A DNA stretch of 64,000 bases from Ciona intestinalis (Eukaryota; Chordata; Ascidiacea; Phlebobranchia; Cionidae): NCBI RefSeq assembly GCF_000224145.3, contig NC_020170.2:3674646-3738645 (forward strand). Reading direction: 5' to 3'. The translations under genes and the position numbers were made by a program. Numbering within the stretch: the first letter of the stretch is position 1; each line of letters starts with the position of its first letter. The notes beneath the pieces were generated by a model. The model searched no databases, was not told the origin of the DNA, and was given only the letters and a program-made list of their open reading frames with translations. This document shows, piece by piece, positions 22,219 to 34,800 of this stretch.

Positions 22219-24621
22219 TTAGTTACGATTACATAAAAGATTTCTTTTGAGATTTCCCAGGAACTCCTTGAACTGCTCGTCTCGAAAATTGTAAATCACC
22301 ACATTTACAAGGCTGTGAAAGTACAGTCGATCATTCTTTTTATATATAGTTATTTTAGTTTAAATCTTTTACCTGTTTAACATAGACACGTAGACGTAAA
22401 CCACATTGGCTTCCCGAGGGTACACACCATCCGCGATCGTAACCACTATGGTTATAATTGGAACTGAAAAACAACAAGTTTTAGTAGGATGGGGGAAGAT
22501 GGGACACTTTTTCATTCTATTTTCTGGTCCCGTTTGGTAGTAAACAAAGAACATTTAAAGAATTATAAAATCGCGTCCTCACGACGCCCATTGACCGTTT
22601 TTAATTGTTTAAAAGACGATCACGATATTTGGTTTCTATGCTTTAAAGGCGTTTCGTTTTTTCCCACCATATTATATAGGCTATATATTAGAACTCTGTT
22701 ACAAGTATTGAAAAGTCGTGAAGTATTCTTACACAAAGATATTGTGAATCCAAGCTCCATAAAAAGCAAAGTAAAAAATGCCCTTTTCATTTTTGAGACA
22801 AAAACAGTTTCGCTAACACCCCGAAGTGAGCGAAATCTTCTTTCGTGTCTCCATATGAGAATTCCTGTTCCTGTCGTGAATGCTGTCTAAAAATGTTTTT
22901 ACAGATTGAGAAAGGAAAAAGGAAAAAGACAAATTTAGATTAGCCATGTGTAAAACATATGCTGTTTAAAAAAAACATTAAAAAATATTACAGAGTAAAA
23001 CCATTGCGCTGATGAACGCAAAACTTTTCGATTTGCAAGCAAGAGCAAAGTTTGTGTATATAAGCATAGTATACACTTCAGTATACTATGATATAAGGAA
23101 TAATTATATCAAATACACGGTAAAGGGAAACATAAATACACACGCAAAACTTGTATAAAAATGTTATTTTATCCTCGCGAGGCCGGAAAACGTGTATGTT
23201 ACGTTATAGGTGATTATTTATTAACCTTTTTTTATTTTTTATGTTTGACTGATAATTTAGAGGACTTACAAGGGTTATGAACAATAGTGATCCAACGACT
23301 ATCGTTGTTATAATGAAAATATACAAGTCGCGCGAAGTCCGAGCCACATTGACGAAAACGAATATGTTCGTCTCGTAAGCGGAGATGAAAGATTCAGGAA
23401 ACCACGCTGTAAATATGTAAAGTAGAAATTACTAAGTTGAATGTGGAGAATAAACGTAATGTGTTTATCCTCGTATAACAAAGCAACGATAGTCGTTACA
23501 ACATGGTTGTTTTGATTCACAGACCTCATATATATTCGCTTACGAATTGAAACATGTATGTATAGTAGTGTAGGGAAATGGGACATATTTTATTTTATTT
23601 CAGGTGTCCCGTCTTACCCCACTTTACTATATGTAACTGCGCGACTGACTATTTTTCATCATTTCTCACGTGGGACGAACTTATGAGAGACTACTGGGTT
23701 GGAACCATTGCTAATAAGCATCTTGACTACTGGGTTGGAACCATTGCTAATAAGCATCTTGACTACTGGGTTGGAACCATTGCTAATAAGCATCTTGACT
23801 ACTGGGTTGGAACCATTGCTAATAAGCATCTTGGTTAAATGCACATATACCCCACAATGGTAGCAAATCCTCTCGGCTACTAATAAACACAAAAAAGGTT
23901 TAAAAAAACTCACTGCTGTAGGATGTATATATCATCACAGAAGACCAAATAACGAAGATTTTAACCAGAACTCTCTTCTTGGTAGAAACCCCATTGCGAT
24001 TTAGCAATGGCCATTTTATGCATGCGAAGCAATCGTAGCTTAGAAATACATAATGAGTCAATAAAGTTGTCCACGTCATATTAAATAAAATTGCTCCAGC
24101 CTTGGCAGACGGGCTGTTTACAGAGGCCAAAGTAAACATCTGCATTTCAACTGGAGTTGACAGCATAGTTCTTATAACATTTGGAATGGTCATGCAAAAC
24201 AGTATCAGTACTGAAAGAAATAATAATCGATTATCAGTAAAATCTGTAAAACGGTTAAAATCATTAATAACTATTTAAAAGATTCTACTTACCCGATAAA
24301 GTGTCAGCTACTGCCAAAGACGCTTTGAGCATATGATGTGTTGATGAAGTTTTCCCTCGACTACAAAATGCGGCAAAAACCAGTGCGTTTCCAATAAAGA
24401 TCGCTAGGCCAAGTATAACAGCGTACGTTAAAAGTAACACGAACAAAGATATCCTGTAAAAGCAATTTTATGCAGATTGATCTAGGAATTAAAAGTTTAC
24501 TAAGTTAAACCCACCTGCAATGGCCACACAAATATATAGGAGTTGCGTTGCATTCTTTAACCGCATAATCGTCGCAGAAAATAGTGATGTTTGTATACAA
24601 ACCAAAACTCTGGTTCGACAT
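22219..24621 (-). CDS. Divergent class A (rhodopsin-like) G protein-coupled receptor
   Basis: Seven exons (24515-24621, 24293-24453, 23914-24210, 23270-23406, 22733-22886, 22373-22463, 22219-22312) join in phase to 1,041 nt, 346 aa. The short N-terminus has three N-glycosylation sequons (NQS, NIT, NAT). TM1 contains the conserved Asn (IGNALVF) and TM2 has LAVADTL. TM3 ends in YDCFACIKWPLL, where DRY would be expected. TM4 has the conserved Trp (FVIWSSVMI). TM5 follows WFPESFIS and lacks the usual Pro. TM6 reads FTISLFP in place of FxxCWxP, and TM7 reads NVVIYNF in place of NPxxYxF, leading into a helix-8-like RDEQFKEFL. No Cys is found at the usual TM3 disulfide position. The ligand is unknown and I do not recognise a subfamily. 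The exon 5 acceptor is set by frame at 22887. Confidence 0.85.
22484..22677. mobile_element. MITE in GPCR intron
   Basis: Left end TAGTAGGATGGGGGAAGATG followed by the family interior (TTTGGTAGTAAACAAAGAAC). The right end is degraded (CCCACCATATTATATA). It lies between the TM6 and TM7 exons. Confidence 0.7.
23160..23520 (-). mobile_element. Degraded SINE fragments around the TM5 exon of the GPCR
   Basis: Tail-type pieces of the tRNA-SINE (TTATCCTCGCGAGGCCGGAAA near 23170, TTTATCCTCGTATAACAAAG near 23464) flank the exon at 23270-23406. They are weak and incomplete. Confidence 0.4.
23559..23632. mobile_element. Internally deleted MITE (about 74 bp)
   Basis: Both ends of the TAGTAGGGTGGGG family (TATAGTAGTGTAGGGAAATG and GTCTTACCCCACTTTACTAT) are retained, while nearly all of the interior is missing. 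It sits in the GPCR intron before the TM5 exon. Confidence 0.6.
23689..23832. repeat. 36-bp tandem repeat, four copies, SINE-derived
   Basis: Four identical 36-bp units begin GACTACTGGGTTGG and end AAGCATCTT. The unit aligns with the internal SINE segment that in other copies reads CACTGGGTTGTAGCAATTGC then TTAAGTGTCTTG. SINE sequence continues on the right (CCCACAATGGTAGCA). Confidence 0.9.
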
Positions 24622-25825
24622 TTCAACTCTAAAACTTGACCGCTTTTAGAGCTACAACAGTATAGACTAACCCCACAGTAGTCAATTAAGGTTCCCAGCA
24701 CGCGATTATAGACGCATATGTTGATAAATGAACACTAAACAAACGATTACGAACCGCTGACCAGACGATCAAAATCAATACGAAAATAAATTCCCAATAT
24801 ATATTAAAATATTGTCCCGACAGTTGTATTAGGATTCTATTATAGATGGAATAATAGTTTTTATGTGGCGCACTGACCAGAAGGTATATCTTGACCAAAG
24901 CAAACGAATGGAAAAAGGGTGTGTAACTAAAATAATGTACGTTTCAAGATACGTGAAAAAAAATCACCTACAAAGTAACGTACATGGAGCAGGATATTTA
25001 AATATTATGTGAGTAACGTACATGGTAATTCTGTAACATACATGTCAAGCTGGCACAAGGTGTATAAACACCAGTGTTATTGACTGTCGGTTTCCGGCCA
25101 CGCGAGGATAAATCATTCATTCATTAACTCCATATTGAATCAAAAACTGTCCTCGCGTTATGGGCTACGATTTTAGTTATAAGTCAGGTGCTCTGTTTCA
25201 TACACCTCGTGCCTGGTTACGAGTTACCAACTTACCACATACACAACTTTGTGGATGATTACTTTTGGGTTTTGTTTCTCTAATATTTTATGGGTAAATA
25301 TTGCTATATATAAGTATATGGGCAACCACTGGGTTGGGGCAATAGGTGTAGTGTAGGTGTCTCGCCCAAGAACACACAATGTGCGATTAAACAGCTGGAT
25401 ACGATGCAGTTTTGCTAGCAGTTATTAGGGATTCAAAAAAGACTGCAATATCATTCAAAAAAGTCTCAAACACATACATAATGCATACAAATGGCACATG
25501 GTGTGTTATTTATTAAGTGATACACGCAACGGACTGGATTCCGCATAAAAATACTTGATTGAGAGAATACACTGCAATACGAATACGAGTTTTACATGAA
25601 GAAAAAAACAGATATTCTATCTCGTTGTTTTATATACCTGGATACAAAATTGTGGTGTTAGTAAAAAATAATAAGAGTCCGCTGAATACAAATATGAATA
25701 ATAAAGACAATGGCCAGCATACGAACAAACGTATACATCATTATTAAATTAAATGATTATTAATACTTAAAATATGAAAAAATGTACAAGGTTTGACACT
25801 GAAGATGGGTTGGCTGTGTGATGAG
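24622..25825. other. Intergenic region between GPCR and MPDZ 3' end
   Basis: No coding gene seen. A plus-orientation SINE tail piece lies at about 24985-25125 (AAGCTGGCACAAGGTGTA, TTTCCGGCCACGCGAGGATA). A minus-orientation piece lies at about 25195-25400 (CACCTCGTGCCTGGTTACGA, CCACTGGGTTGGGGCAATA). MPDZ 3' untranslated sequence probably occupies the right end. Confidence 0.5.
24985..25400. mobile_element. Two head-off SINE fragments in opposite orientation
   Basis: Plus-strand tail fragment at about 24985-25125 with an ATTCATTCATT end, and minus-strand fragment at about 25195-25400. Both lack an intact tRNA-like head. Confidence 0.55.
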
Positions 25826-28800
25826 TTATGTGGACGGAACTACACGAAGTATGATACGGGTTGCTCTTCGTTTGAGAGCCTCGGCCGCTTCCTCATGCGT
25901 ATAACCGTCCAATTTCTCGCCTAAGGTATGCGGTAATTAGTCATAAGAAGCGGGATATTGTGTATATTCTACGCAGGTGAGGTTCTACAGCGTGGCACGC
26001 TATGGGTCCTGAGATTTGGGCTAGAGAATATGTTACATTCTATTTTATGTGAGTGAGGTCCCACAGTGTGGCACGCCATGGGACCTTAGATTTACACTAG
26101 AATTGGCTAATTAGCCCGACACCCAGGGTGATATGACCGATTTAGTGTGACTGTGATCACAGGGCTCCAGCAATGTCCGTTAAAGGTTTTGCTCATGGAA
26201 ACATACACACATCAGTAATGGTATTAGTGACCAGCATTGAACTCAGTATCCTTAGGTTACTAGGGTGCCAGGCTGGATATGGTGTTAAAGTTGATTGATT
26301 GTATCTCAAACTGACTAACATTTCCAATATTGATATTTTTGGACAAAACCCATAAACACAATAAAATACATTCAATATACAAAAAAAAGTTGTTTTTCAT
26401 TTAAAAACAAAATCTATTTACAAATCTTACCGTTCACGGATACAATCCGATCCCCCCTACGTAACCTCCCATCCACTGCTGCTGCTCCAACTGAGAACAC
26501 AGACTTCACATAAATAGGAAGATCCCCATGTGGTGATCCATGCCCTCCAACGATACTAAAACCAAGTCCATCAGACCCCCGGTTCAACTCGATGTCTATT
26601 TCCTTCTTTTCTTGGCTAAAAATGAAAAAAATGGAAATTTTTCGTAATTTTAGGGAGTTTGTGTGTGCTGGCTTCTCAGTACTTATATATGTGTGAAAAA
26701 AAACGTCATTTATGTAAAACTTTTCTGTTTATTTTTTTTCTTGGCTGAAAAATGGAAAAATAGCCATTTTGATATTTTTAGTGTCTGTCTGTGCTAGTTG
26801 CTTATTATCGTTTATGTGCGAAAAAATGAATGACAGTCACTTGTGTAAAACTTTTGAATGTAATGAATTTAACCCATCCTGGCAAATAGATGTTCTGTTT
26901 CAACCTATTATTTTACCAAAAGCGCGTTATGCTTTGAGGCGACATGGCACGCAATAAATCTTACATGTACATTTTAACCGCTATAAATAAATAGAACAGT
27001 TCGAAACAAACAAAAAAAAAACGAATAGTCCGAAAAAGCAATACAAAAAAACCGAACAGTCCAAAAGGATCACAAGGACAATGTACACAGGTCCGTGTTG
27101 AATTTCTGGACGACTCCAGCAGATCAATCGTTTGTAATGTTAAAGGACCAGTAAGAGAGGGAGATATTTCTACCCTGCTTGAGTCCAAGAGAGAAGCCAG
27201 AAGGCTGCGATAAATTAAAAAAAACAGAAAGAGTTCAAAAAAAAGTTGATTCACCTTCCTTGTTGTCCACTGATTGGTAAATTAGGTTTGGCAGATTGTA
27301 CAAGATATTCACTTAGTTGTTTTATACTTTCCCCACCTTCTTGCACCTGGTGGAAATATTGGTGGTTAAAATGGGAAATTTATTTACAATGAATAAAGCC
27401 AACTAATGTTTTTAATAAAACTTCATTTACGTTTTAGGTAATGGTTTCGTTCTAATAAGGCAACAACCTAATAAAAAACTAAAAATAGAAAATATGCATA
27501 CTGTACCTTGAGTGTATAAATAACAAAACAAATCTAATTATGAGCAATAACATAGCACAATGGATAAAAAAATGTTTATAAAGTAGAATTTAAGTTCTAG
27601 TTTTTTTATGATTTTGGTATAAAGTGAAAAATTTAACTCAAATTTGTAAAAGTTCCACCAGAAGTTAAAAATTATGAGAAATATTGCAAAACTAAAAATA
27701 TTGTAAAATCTATTTACCTGCATTAGAACAATAGCGTCATCCTGACCCTTCAGCATTGCTACCACTTCATCATGTGACTTGTTATCTGTAGTCTGTCCAT
27801 TAATGCTTCGTATTCTGTCCCCAACCTGCCAAGAGTTTAGTGTCAAATTTAAGAGTACATTAGTTAAATATTAAAAGTACATTTAAATAACTCAAAAAAA
27901 TTTAAGTTCCAAAAAAGAAAAAAGAATTCAATAGGATAATTTAGTTTAGTACAAATAGAAATGTCACAAAAGTACCAGAACCACATTTTAAAATTGTTTA
28001 TTAAGTATAATCCTTCACATTATTGGCACTCTGCTTCTAATTTCTTATAGTTTTAACTAATGTTTACCCTTAAAAAATGCAAAAACAAAAAAATTTGCCA
28101 AAAATGTGACTAAAAATTTGCGCAAAATAACTTGATTATCGGCATACCTTCAACTTTCCTGCCGCTGCCCCATGGTTTTGAACAACTGCTACAAAAATGG
28201 GAACATCCCCTAAAGGAGAACCAACTCCACCTGCTATACTGATGCCAAGTGGTTGGGTGGGGGTCTGAAAAAAATTTATAACATGTTTAAAAAAATAAAC
28301 TCAATTTTTTAAGATGAAGAAAATAGGTTTGCATAGATAGCTTGAAAGTTGAAAAGCACAATAAGTTGTCAATAATTTTAAAATAATGACTTTATACAAC
28401 AGAAGTTTCCAAACTGTGTGCTACGAAAGTATTATTAATTTATTTTACAACAATAATAAAATACAGTTTTAATTTGCTGCACTGCCATAGAAAATTGTAA
28501 TAAATCTATGCAGCCTCTCTTCTGCCACCTAATGGTAAAGATGACTTACCTTATCGATCTCCACGAATCGGATGTCTCCTCCCAAATCATCAGTGGGACT
28601 CTTAGGAGCATCTTCAGATGCATTGGAACTGAGACTTAGCTTTGGCATCTTTATGAGATCAGAAGGAGCTCCGGACTTTAATCTTCCGATCCTGAGATCG
28701 ACTTTGCCCTGAGCATTCTAGGAAAAAAAATTATAAAAAAAACACATTTTTTTTTTACCATTGTTTTTTTGGTTTTACGGATCTAAATGGTACCCATGCA

Positions 28801-31800
28801 CAAACATTTTATGCCATTTCTTATCATTTCACATAATCTGAATTTAATGTAAGACATATATGGCCACTATATATTCAAAATTAGCCCTGTAATTTTAAAA
28901 TTATTAGAATATATTAAAAATTAACACTACATATTCAAAATTAGCAATATGGTTTTAAAATAAGCAGTCTTATATTTAAAACTAGAAGCAATTTACCTTC
29001 AGCAATTGTGCAGCTACTTCTTGTCCAGCCATCCTTATATTGACGCCATTAACACTTAGTATTTGATCTCCAGGTTTCATTGTTCCATCTCTTGCTGCTG
29101 CACCACCCTGTACAAGGTCACTCACAAACACACCAGCTGCGTTTCTACCGAAAGGGGAAAATTAAATTTTTAAAAACCCTAAATTTTTTTACCAAAATGA
29201 AATAGAAATGTAAATAAATGACTTTTTTTATGAGTTTCATCCTATAAATGTGTCCTGAATCCCGATCTACACCATATTGCACACCAAACACACACCAGCT
29301 ACATTTCTATATAGAATAAAAATAAAGATTAAAAAAAAACAAAAAATATAGATATGAAACATTAGTTCAAAAGCAATTTTTAAATAAACTGTTTTCCATA
29401 AAGTATTAGTTTTTAAATTTTTAAATAAAAATATAAACTACTGGTAACTTGTAAGTCACATAGAAACAACAAATAAATTTTTACTTTCTTCCAACAATGC
29501 TAAGTCCGAGACCTCGCCCACTTTTCTTCATTAAATTTACATCATAGATATCATATATATCGGACTCTGATTCATTGTTAATTGTCTCCCTGCAAAAATA
29601 AACTTATTTTTATGTTTTTTTCATGGTTTTTAGTACAACATAATTATTATACCAGCACCAATAATTAAAAGTAATTTTTAATCATTTTTAATGCTACAAA
29701 AACCGCATATTTCAGGGAAGTTTTAGGAACTGAAATAAGGAAAATTTAATTAAATTATTAAAATTAACTTGTAATTATTTATGGTTAATTTTGATTTCTC
29801 TACATTGTACACGGTTTAGTATGGGGAATTGCTAAACATCGACAAACAAAGTAATAAATTTAGTGAGGGCAATAAAAAACAGTGTAAGAATTATTTTTTT
29901 GGCAATTTTAAAGATTTTTATGTGAATATGTGAAATTATTGTGAAACTAATCTAAATGTGATTTGAGTGGTTTCTTTCACCAATATGAAAGAATCGGTAA
30001 TTTTATCTTTCTCTGCCATTTATGAAATCTCTTTGACCTGGAGAAGTAAAATAAAGCAAACGTTGGTTCAGTACGAATTTTAAAAATTTACTTGAAAAAA
30101 TAAAAATTGCGAAAAACAATCATGAAGGACTATAAAATGATTGTAATCCACATAAATGCCATTTTCGTATTTTAAGAGTGCTTAAAGTTTACTGTGAACA
30201 GAAAGTGGACACAATAGTCATGGCTTTTTATTATAACCTTTATTATAAAATGTATTATATAATTTGATCCTCAAATTTTAGAAGTGGAGCACTTTACAAA
30301 TACAGACTGTATATAAAGACTTTGCAGTTTGTATATTTTTTATTATATTTCTGAAACATTGAAACAAAATTGAAATCCAAAACGTTTTACACTTTATTAT
30401 TATTTTACACACCGAAACTTTACAATCATGTACATGTTGAATTAATAAAATAACACAATTTTAAATTAATGAAATAAAACAATTAATAGGTTTTGCCAAG
30501 AAATACACAACAAACAATGCACAGAAATATTTTTCAAAGACATATATTTTTTCCACCGAAATAAAACAAGAAAAATACTTTTTTTATTTCAACATATTTT
30601 CCAAAAACAGCAAAGAGGAAATTTTCTCGATTTGTTTTAAAAAACCAACAATTTTTTTTTCACCTGTTTTCATCACGTAGGATAGTAAGGTGGACCTTCC
30701 CCGGGGTGTTGCGCAATACTTCGATTGCCTCGTCATGTGTGGCATGACGCAAACTGTGATTGTTCACTGTTAAGATCCTGTCACCTGGCCATAACCTTCC
30801 GTCTTTTGCAGCAGCTCCTTGTTCATACACTGTGTGCACCAACACTGCATCCTGGAGAGTTTTTTTTTTTAAGTTTAAAAATGTTATTGAAAAAAATTGT
30901 AATTTTTATGCAAAATTGTGGAGATAAATTACAAACCATATACATTGCCGGCGCCATAGTATAGTGGATAGCGCGCCTGCCTGTAACCCAGAGGTAATGG
31001 CTTCAAGGCTCGACGCTGCTACCATTGTGGGCGTATGTGTCCTTGGGCAAGACACTTAACGGCAATTGCTCCAACCCAGTGGTTACCAATGGGTTGTCTA
31101 AATTATCAGACATAAAAAAAACGCACCCACAAAGTAGCATACATGGTAACTCGTAAACTGGCACGAGGTGTTAAACCCGTGTGATAACGACTGTCGTTTT
31201 CCGGCCACGCGAGGATAAAGTAAGTTACATTCATTCATTCATTCATTCATTCATTCATTCATTATTTAAGCAAGTCAGTACTGAAAAAAGTTATTGTAAA
31301 TTTTTTTATCAAAATTTAGGAAAACACTTAAACGTTTAAGATTACACCTCTTACCAACCCAAAGATAAAACTGCTTTTTAAACAATTTAAATACCAACAA
31401 TAAACACTATACTGTACAGCTATCCAAACAATAGAAAGTTGACACAATAAAATGAGCATAACTATTTTCACAAAAAAAAATACTTACAAAATCTTAAAAA
31501 TAACTTACCAACAAACTGTCAGATCCTCCCACAATGCTCACTCCAAGTCCAGCCTTCCCTTTGTTGATTTCTATGGTTGTTTCCCTGCCTGGAATAATCG
31601 GGCACGTAAGTGGGTCAGAGTTCTCACTCCCGCTATCCAGGGTCGGGGACATCGTGGATAATCTGTGTCCGGAGGATGTAACAGAAGAGGCATCTGAAGA
31701 AAGAAGATCACTGTCTTCAATTTCAAGGATTTTTAAAGGTTTGGGGTCAGATGAGGTAGAAAGAGAAGGAACAACGCTTGTTTCGAGAGTTTTTGAGGAA

Positions 31801-34800
31801 ATACTCGATTCTCTACTGAGTATTTCGCCAAGATTAATGGAGGACGTTGTTGACAACGTCCAGGACTTTGTCTTAGAGCTTCTAGAAACTTCTTTCCATT
31901 CTACGTTCTCTAAACTGCTCGATTTCAGAGCTTCGGCCTTTGAATACTGGGAGTGTGTGAGCATGGACATGGACTTGGGGCGGTAACGCAACTCGCGTTC
32001 TGACTTTGCAGTGGCAACACTTCTGCGAACCACCTTTACTGATGTGCTGGTGCTTGAGCTGGAGCTGCTGACTTCGTTTATCATTGAAACTTGCATTTGC
32101 TTGCTTAGCAGAGGTTTATGCTCGGACATGGTCAGGCCATGAAGAACTAGGGTGACAATCTAAATTTTTCAACATAGAATAAAAAATACGAACTCGAAAT
32201 TTTGTAATGTCATTTTTGCAACTATTGTAACTTTACTTCTTTTAAAGTTAGCTAGAAAACTCCTTGAAAAAATCTGACTCCTTAAAAGTTTAAAAGTACA
32301 AACTTTAATTTTAATGTTAATTACACCACAAAACTACCACTTTCTTTACTGCACCTGTAACTACAAAGACTCAAAAGAACATCAGTTTACAAGCAAGCAG
32401 ACACCTGGCAATCTAATAACTAAGCAAACATTAACTTTCTTACAAGCGCTAGAACCCATGACGTGAAAGCTGAAATATGCTGTGTCAATACTGAAAGTTT
32501 GTACTAATACGACACTAGGCAGGCCCCACACCCATATTTACATAGTAACAACCTTGAACAAAAGATTGATGTAGTCTGCTAAAACTAGCACACAAGTCAC
32601 TGATTTGGAATGTGAGATTATTTGCACATGTCTTAATATTGTTGGCTGGCTGTTTGCTAAGCTTTGCTATTCGTTTAGATGTTTCTAACTCAAGAAAACT
32701 GCTTTGTAGGTAAGCCTGTGCAACTTTCGGTAGGGGTAAGGTATGGAAAATGCAGCAACTTATAAGTAGTTGCATTCTGATTATATAAAATAGCATTAGG
32801 ACTATTTTTACATAGTTAAAGTGACATAAGCATTATGTTTACAACTATAACTGTAAAAACTTTGCAACATACAACGTTGTACTGTGAAAAATACATACTA
32901 TGAGCTGTCATATTGTTTAAATGCTACACTAACAACAAACATATTACCATGCTAATGTTATTCTAACTCTGCATGTGAGGTTGTTATGCTTATACTAATG
33001 TTTGTATAATGACAGATTAACTATTCTCTTATAAGCACTCACTTATGAGAAATACATATTAAGATTTCAAACATAATTTCTTAACAAAATCTTAATGCAG
33101 TTTAAACATTAGATTAAGATCAAAATGGAAGTCACATATAGGTTAAATAATACAAAAATTAGTACATGTACTTAACCACATTAGAAAATATAAAAATAAA
33201 GATTTGAAAACGGATAATTGCTAGATATGTTATTTTGTATATCTAGCAAGTGATGTTTCTATTTTTTACAGTTACGAATACAAAATAGATACTAACAAAA
33301 GGGTTGTTTTTCTTAAAAAAAAAAATTAGCCCTAAAATAAAAAAAATAATTTAATACTTCGCAAATTTTTAACAAACAAATTTTTGACAGAAAATAACTT
33401 TCTGCGCTAACTACCAAAAACAATTTTACCTGATGAAGCAGAAGACTTGACTGGACCAGATGCCACAGTAAGTTTAACTGTTCCCCTTGACTGCTTTAAT
33501 ATGGAGATCGCCTGTGTAGAAATACTTCATGAATATTTAATGAAATACAAACCCTTTACAAATTAACTCTACCATGGATTTGGTAAATTTACAAAGAATT
33601 TATTAAATTGAATTAAACAATGTCACTCCGTTCTTGAAATTTGCGTTTTAAACAATTTTATCTTTGGACAATTTTTTCGTTACTAATTTGTCTTAACCTG
33701 TAAGTGCATAAATGATTTTAACTTTGTGCTAATTTTTTCTAACCTGAAAATGCATGAAATTAAATAAGTAAAATAATTTTTAATGTAAATAAAAACAGTA
33801 AATAGACAGAAACTAAACAGAAACGAAATTGCAGTCACTCTTAAACACTGGTTTAGACAATGTTCAGTTTTACGCTTTGTTGGTACAGTTACTATGGTTT
33901 GTTTTTATTTTTCTTCCTGTTATTTTTACCTATCTGATTTCATGCATAGTTGTTTTATAGGTTATGTAAACAAATTAAATATCCGTATATTTTATGTGAT
34001 ATAAAAAAAACATACACCTAACCATTACAATTCAGTCTTATATAAATGCAAATCTGTATACTGCAACGAATGAACAAAAACACAGAAAATATGTGTCAAA
34101 CTGGATGTAAAACAAATCCTTTTTCATTCTGTAAGTATGTAGTCATGGCAGTACTATGTAATCGTATGACAAATATATGTTTGTTCTAATATATAATACA
34201 ATGTTACATGCTTATATGAAAAACATATTCTTTTCCATTTGCATTTACAAAATGCAGCCATGATAGTATTACCCAACAGTATGACAAATATTTGATTTGT
34301 GCAAGTGTAGAATAAAAACTTTTAACGTTACATGTAAAACATATTCTTTTTATCTGCACTTACAAAATGTAGTTATGACAGCACTACAGTACTATGTTAC
34401 TGTATAACCTAAACACAACATATACATGTATTACCTACAATACTTCAAGCTTCCCTTTTATATTCTATTTTATCTGCACTTACAAAATGCAGTAACTATA
34501 GACGACAGTACTATGTAACTGTACGCTAAATCATTTTTTTACACAAAATTATTTTTTTTTGGTTATTTTTAGGATTTTTTTGCCAGCTTACCGTTTCATA
34601 AGAGACTCCACTAACAGACTGATCATCCACAGCAAGTATATGATCTCCTCTTACCAATCTACCATCTCTATCTGCTGTACCACCTGGTGCAATGGATTGA
34701 ACCACTATACCAGTAGGGGTTTCAGAGATCGCAAAGCCTAATCCTGTAAAAGAATATGACTATAGTTTTTCTTTGGTAGACAGATAGTTCTATTTAATAT

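Larger units (their letters stand above)
25826..32146 (-). other. MPDZ: MPDZ part 6: serine-rich linker and PDZ10-PDZ13 exons
   Basis: The largest exon (31509-32146, 638 nt) encodes a serine-rich linker of about 170 aa and the start of PDZ10 ([14 protein letters not shown]), which ends at about 30662-30852. PDZ11: about 29479-29590, 28996-29147 and the start of 28552-28719 ([11 protein letters not shown]). PDZ12: about 28552-28719, 28148-28264 and 27718-27826 (PLGISIAGG). A linker exon at about 27255-27348 joins PDZ13 at about 26430-26618 and 25826-25922 (GLGFSIVGG, ending RVVPST then stop). Confidence 0.92.

Noticed and set aside
22489..22890. 133-codon plus-strand open frame at the GPCR
   Set aside because: It runs through a MITE and the antisense of the TM6 exon. 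The minus-strand receptor explains the region.
23578..23838. Reading frames on both strands encoding four repeats of a 12-residue peptide, resembling a repetitive peptide precursor
   Set aside because: The repeat is the 36-bp SINE-derived minisatellite, whose length is a multiple of three, so all frames repeat. It lies in a GPCR intron with no signal peptide or cleavage sites.
27070..27208. Extra MPDZ exon before PDZ13 with an open minus-strand frame
   Set aside because: The exons on either side join directly in phase ([14 protein letters not shown]), and no donor in this stretch has the phase needed to insert it.
30955..31025. Possible tRNA gene (A- and B-box-like sequences)
   Set aside because: It is the head of a SINE with an ATTC tail that recurs across the window, and no sound cloverleaf with an anticodon stem is apparent.
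31534..31986. 150-codon plus-strand open frame
   Set aside because: It is the exact antisense of the large serine-rich MPDZ exon. The reverse complement of serine-rich codons leaves this frame open.
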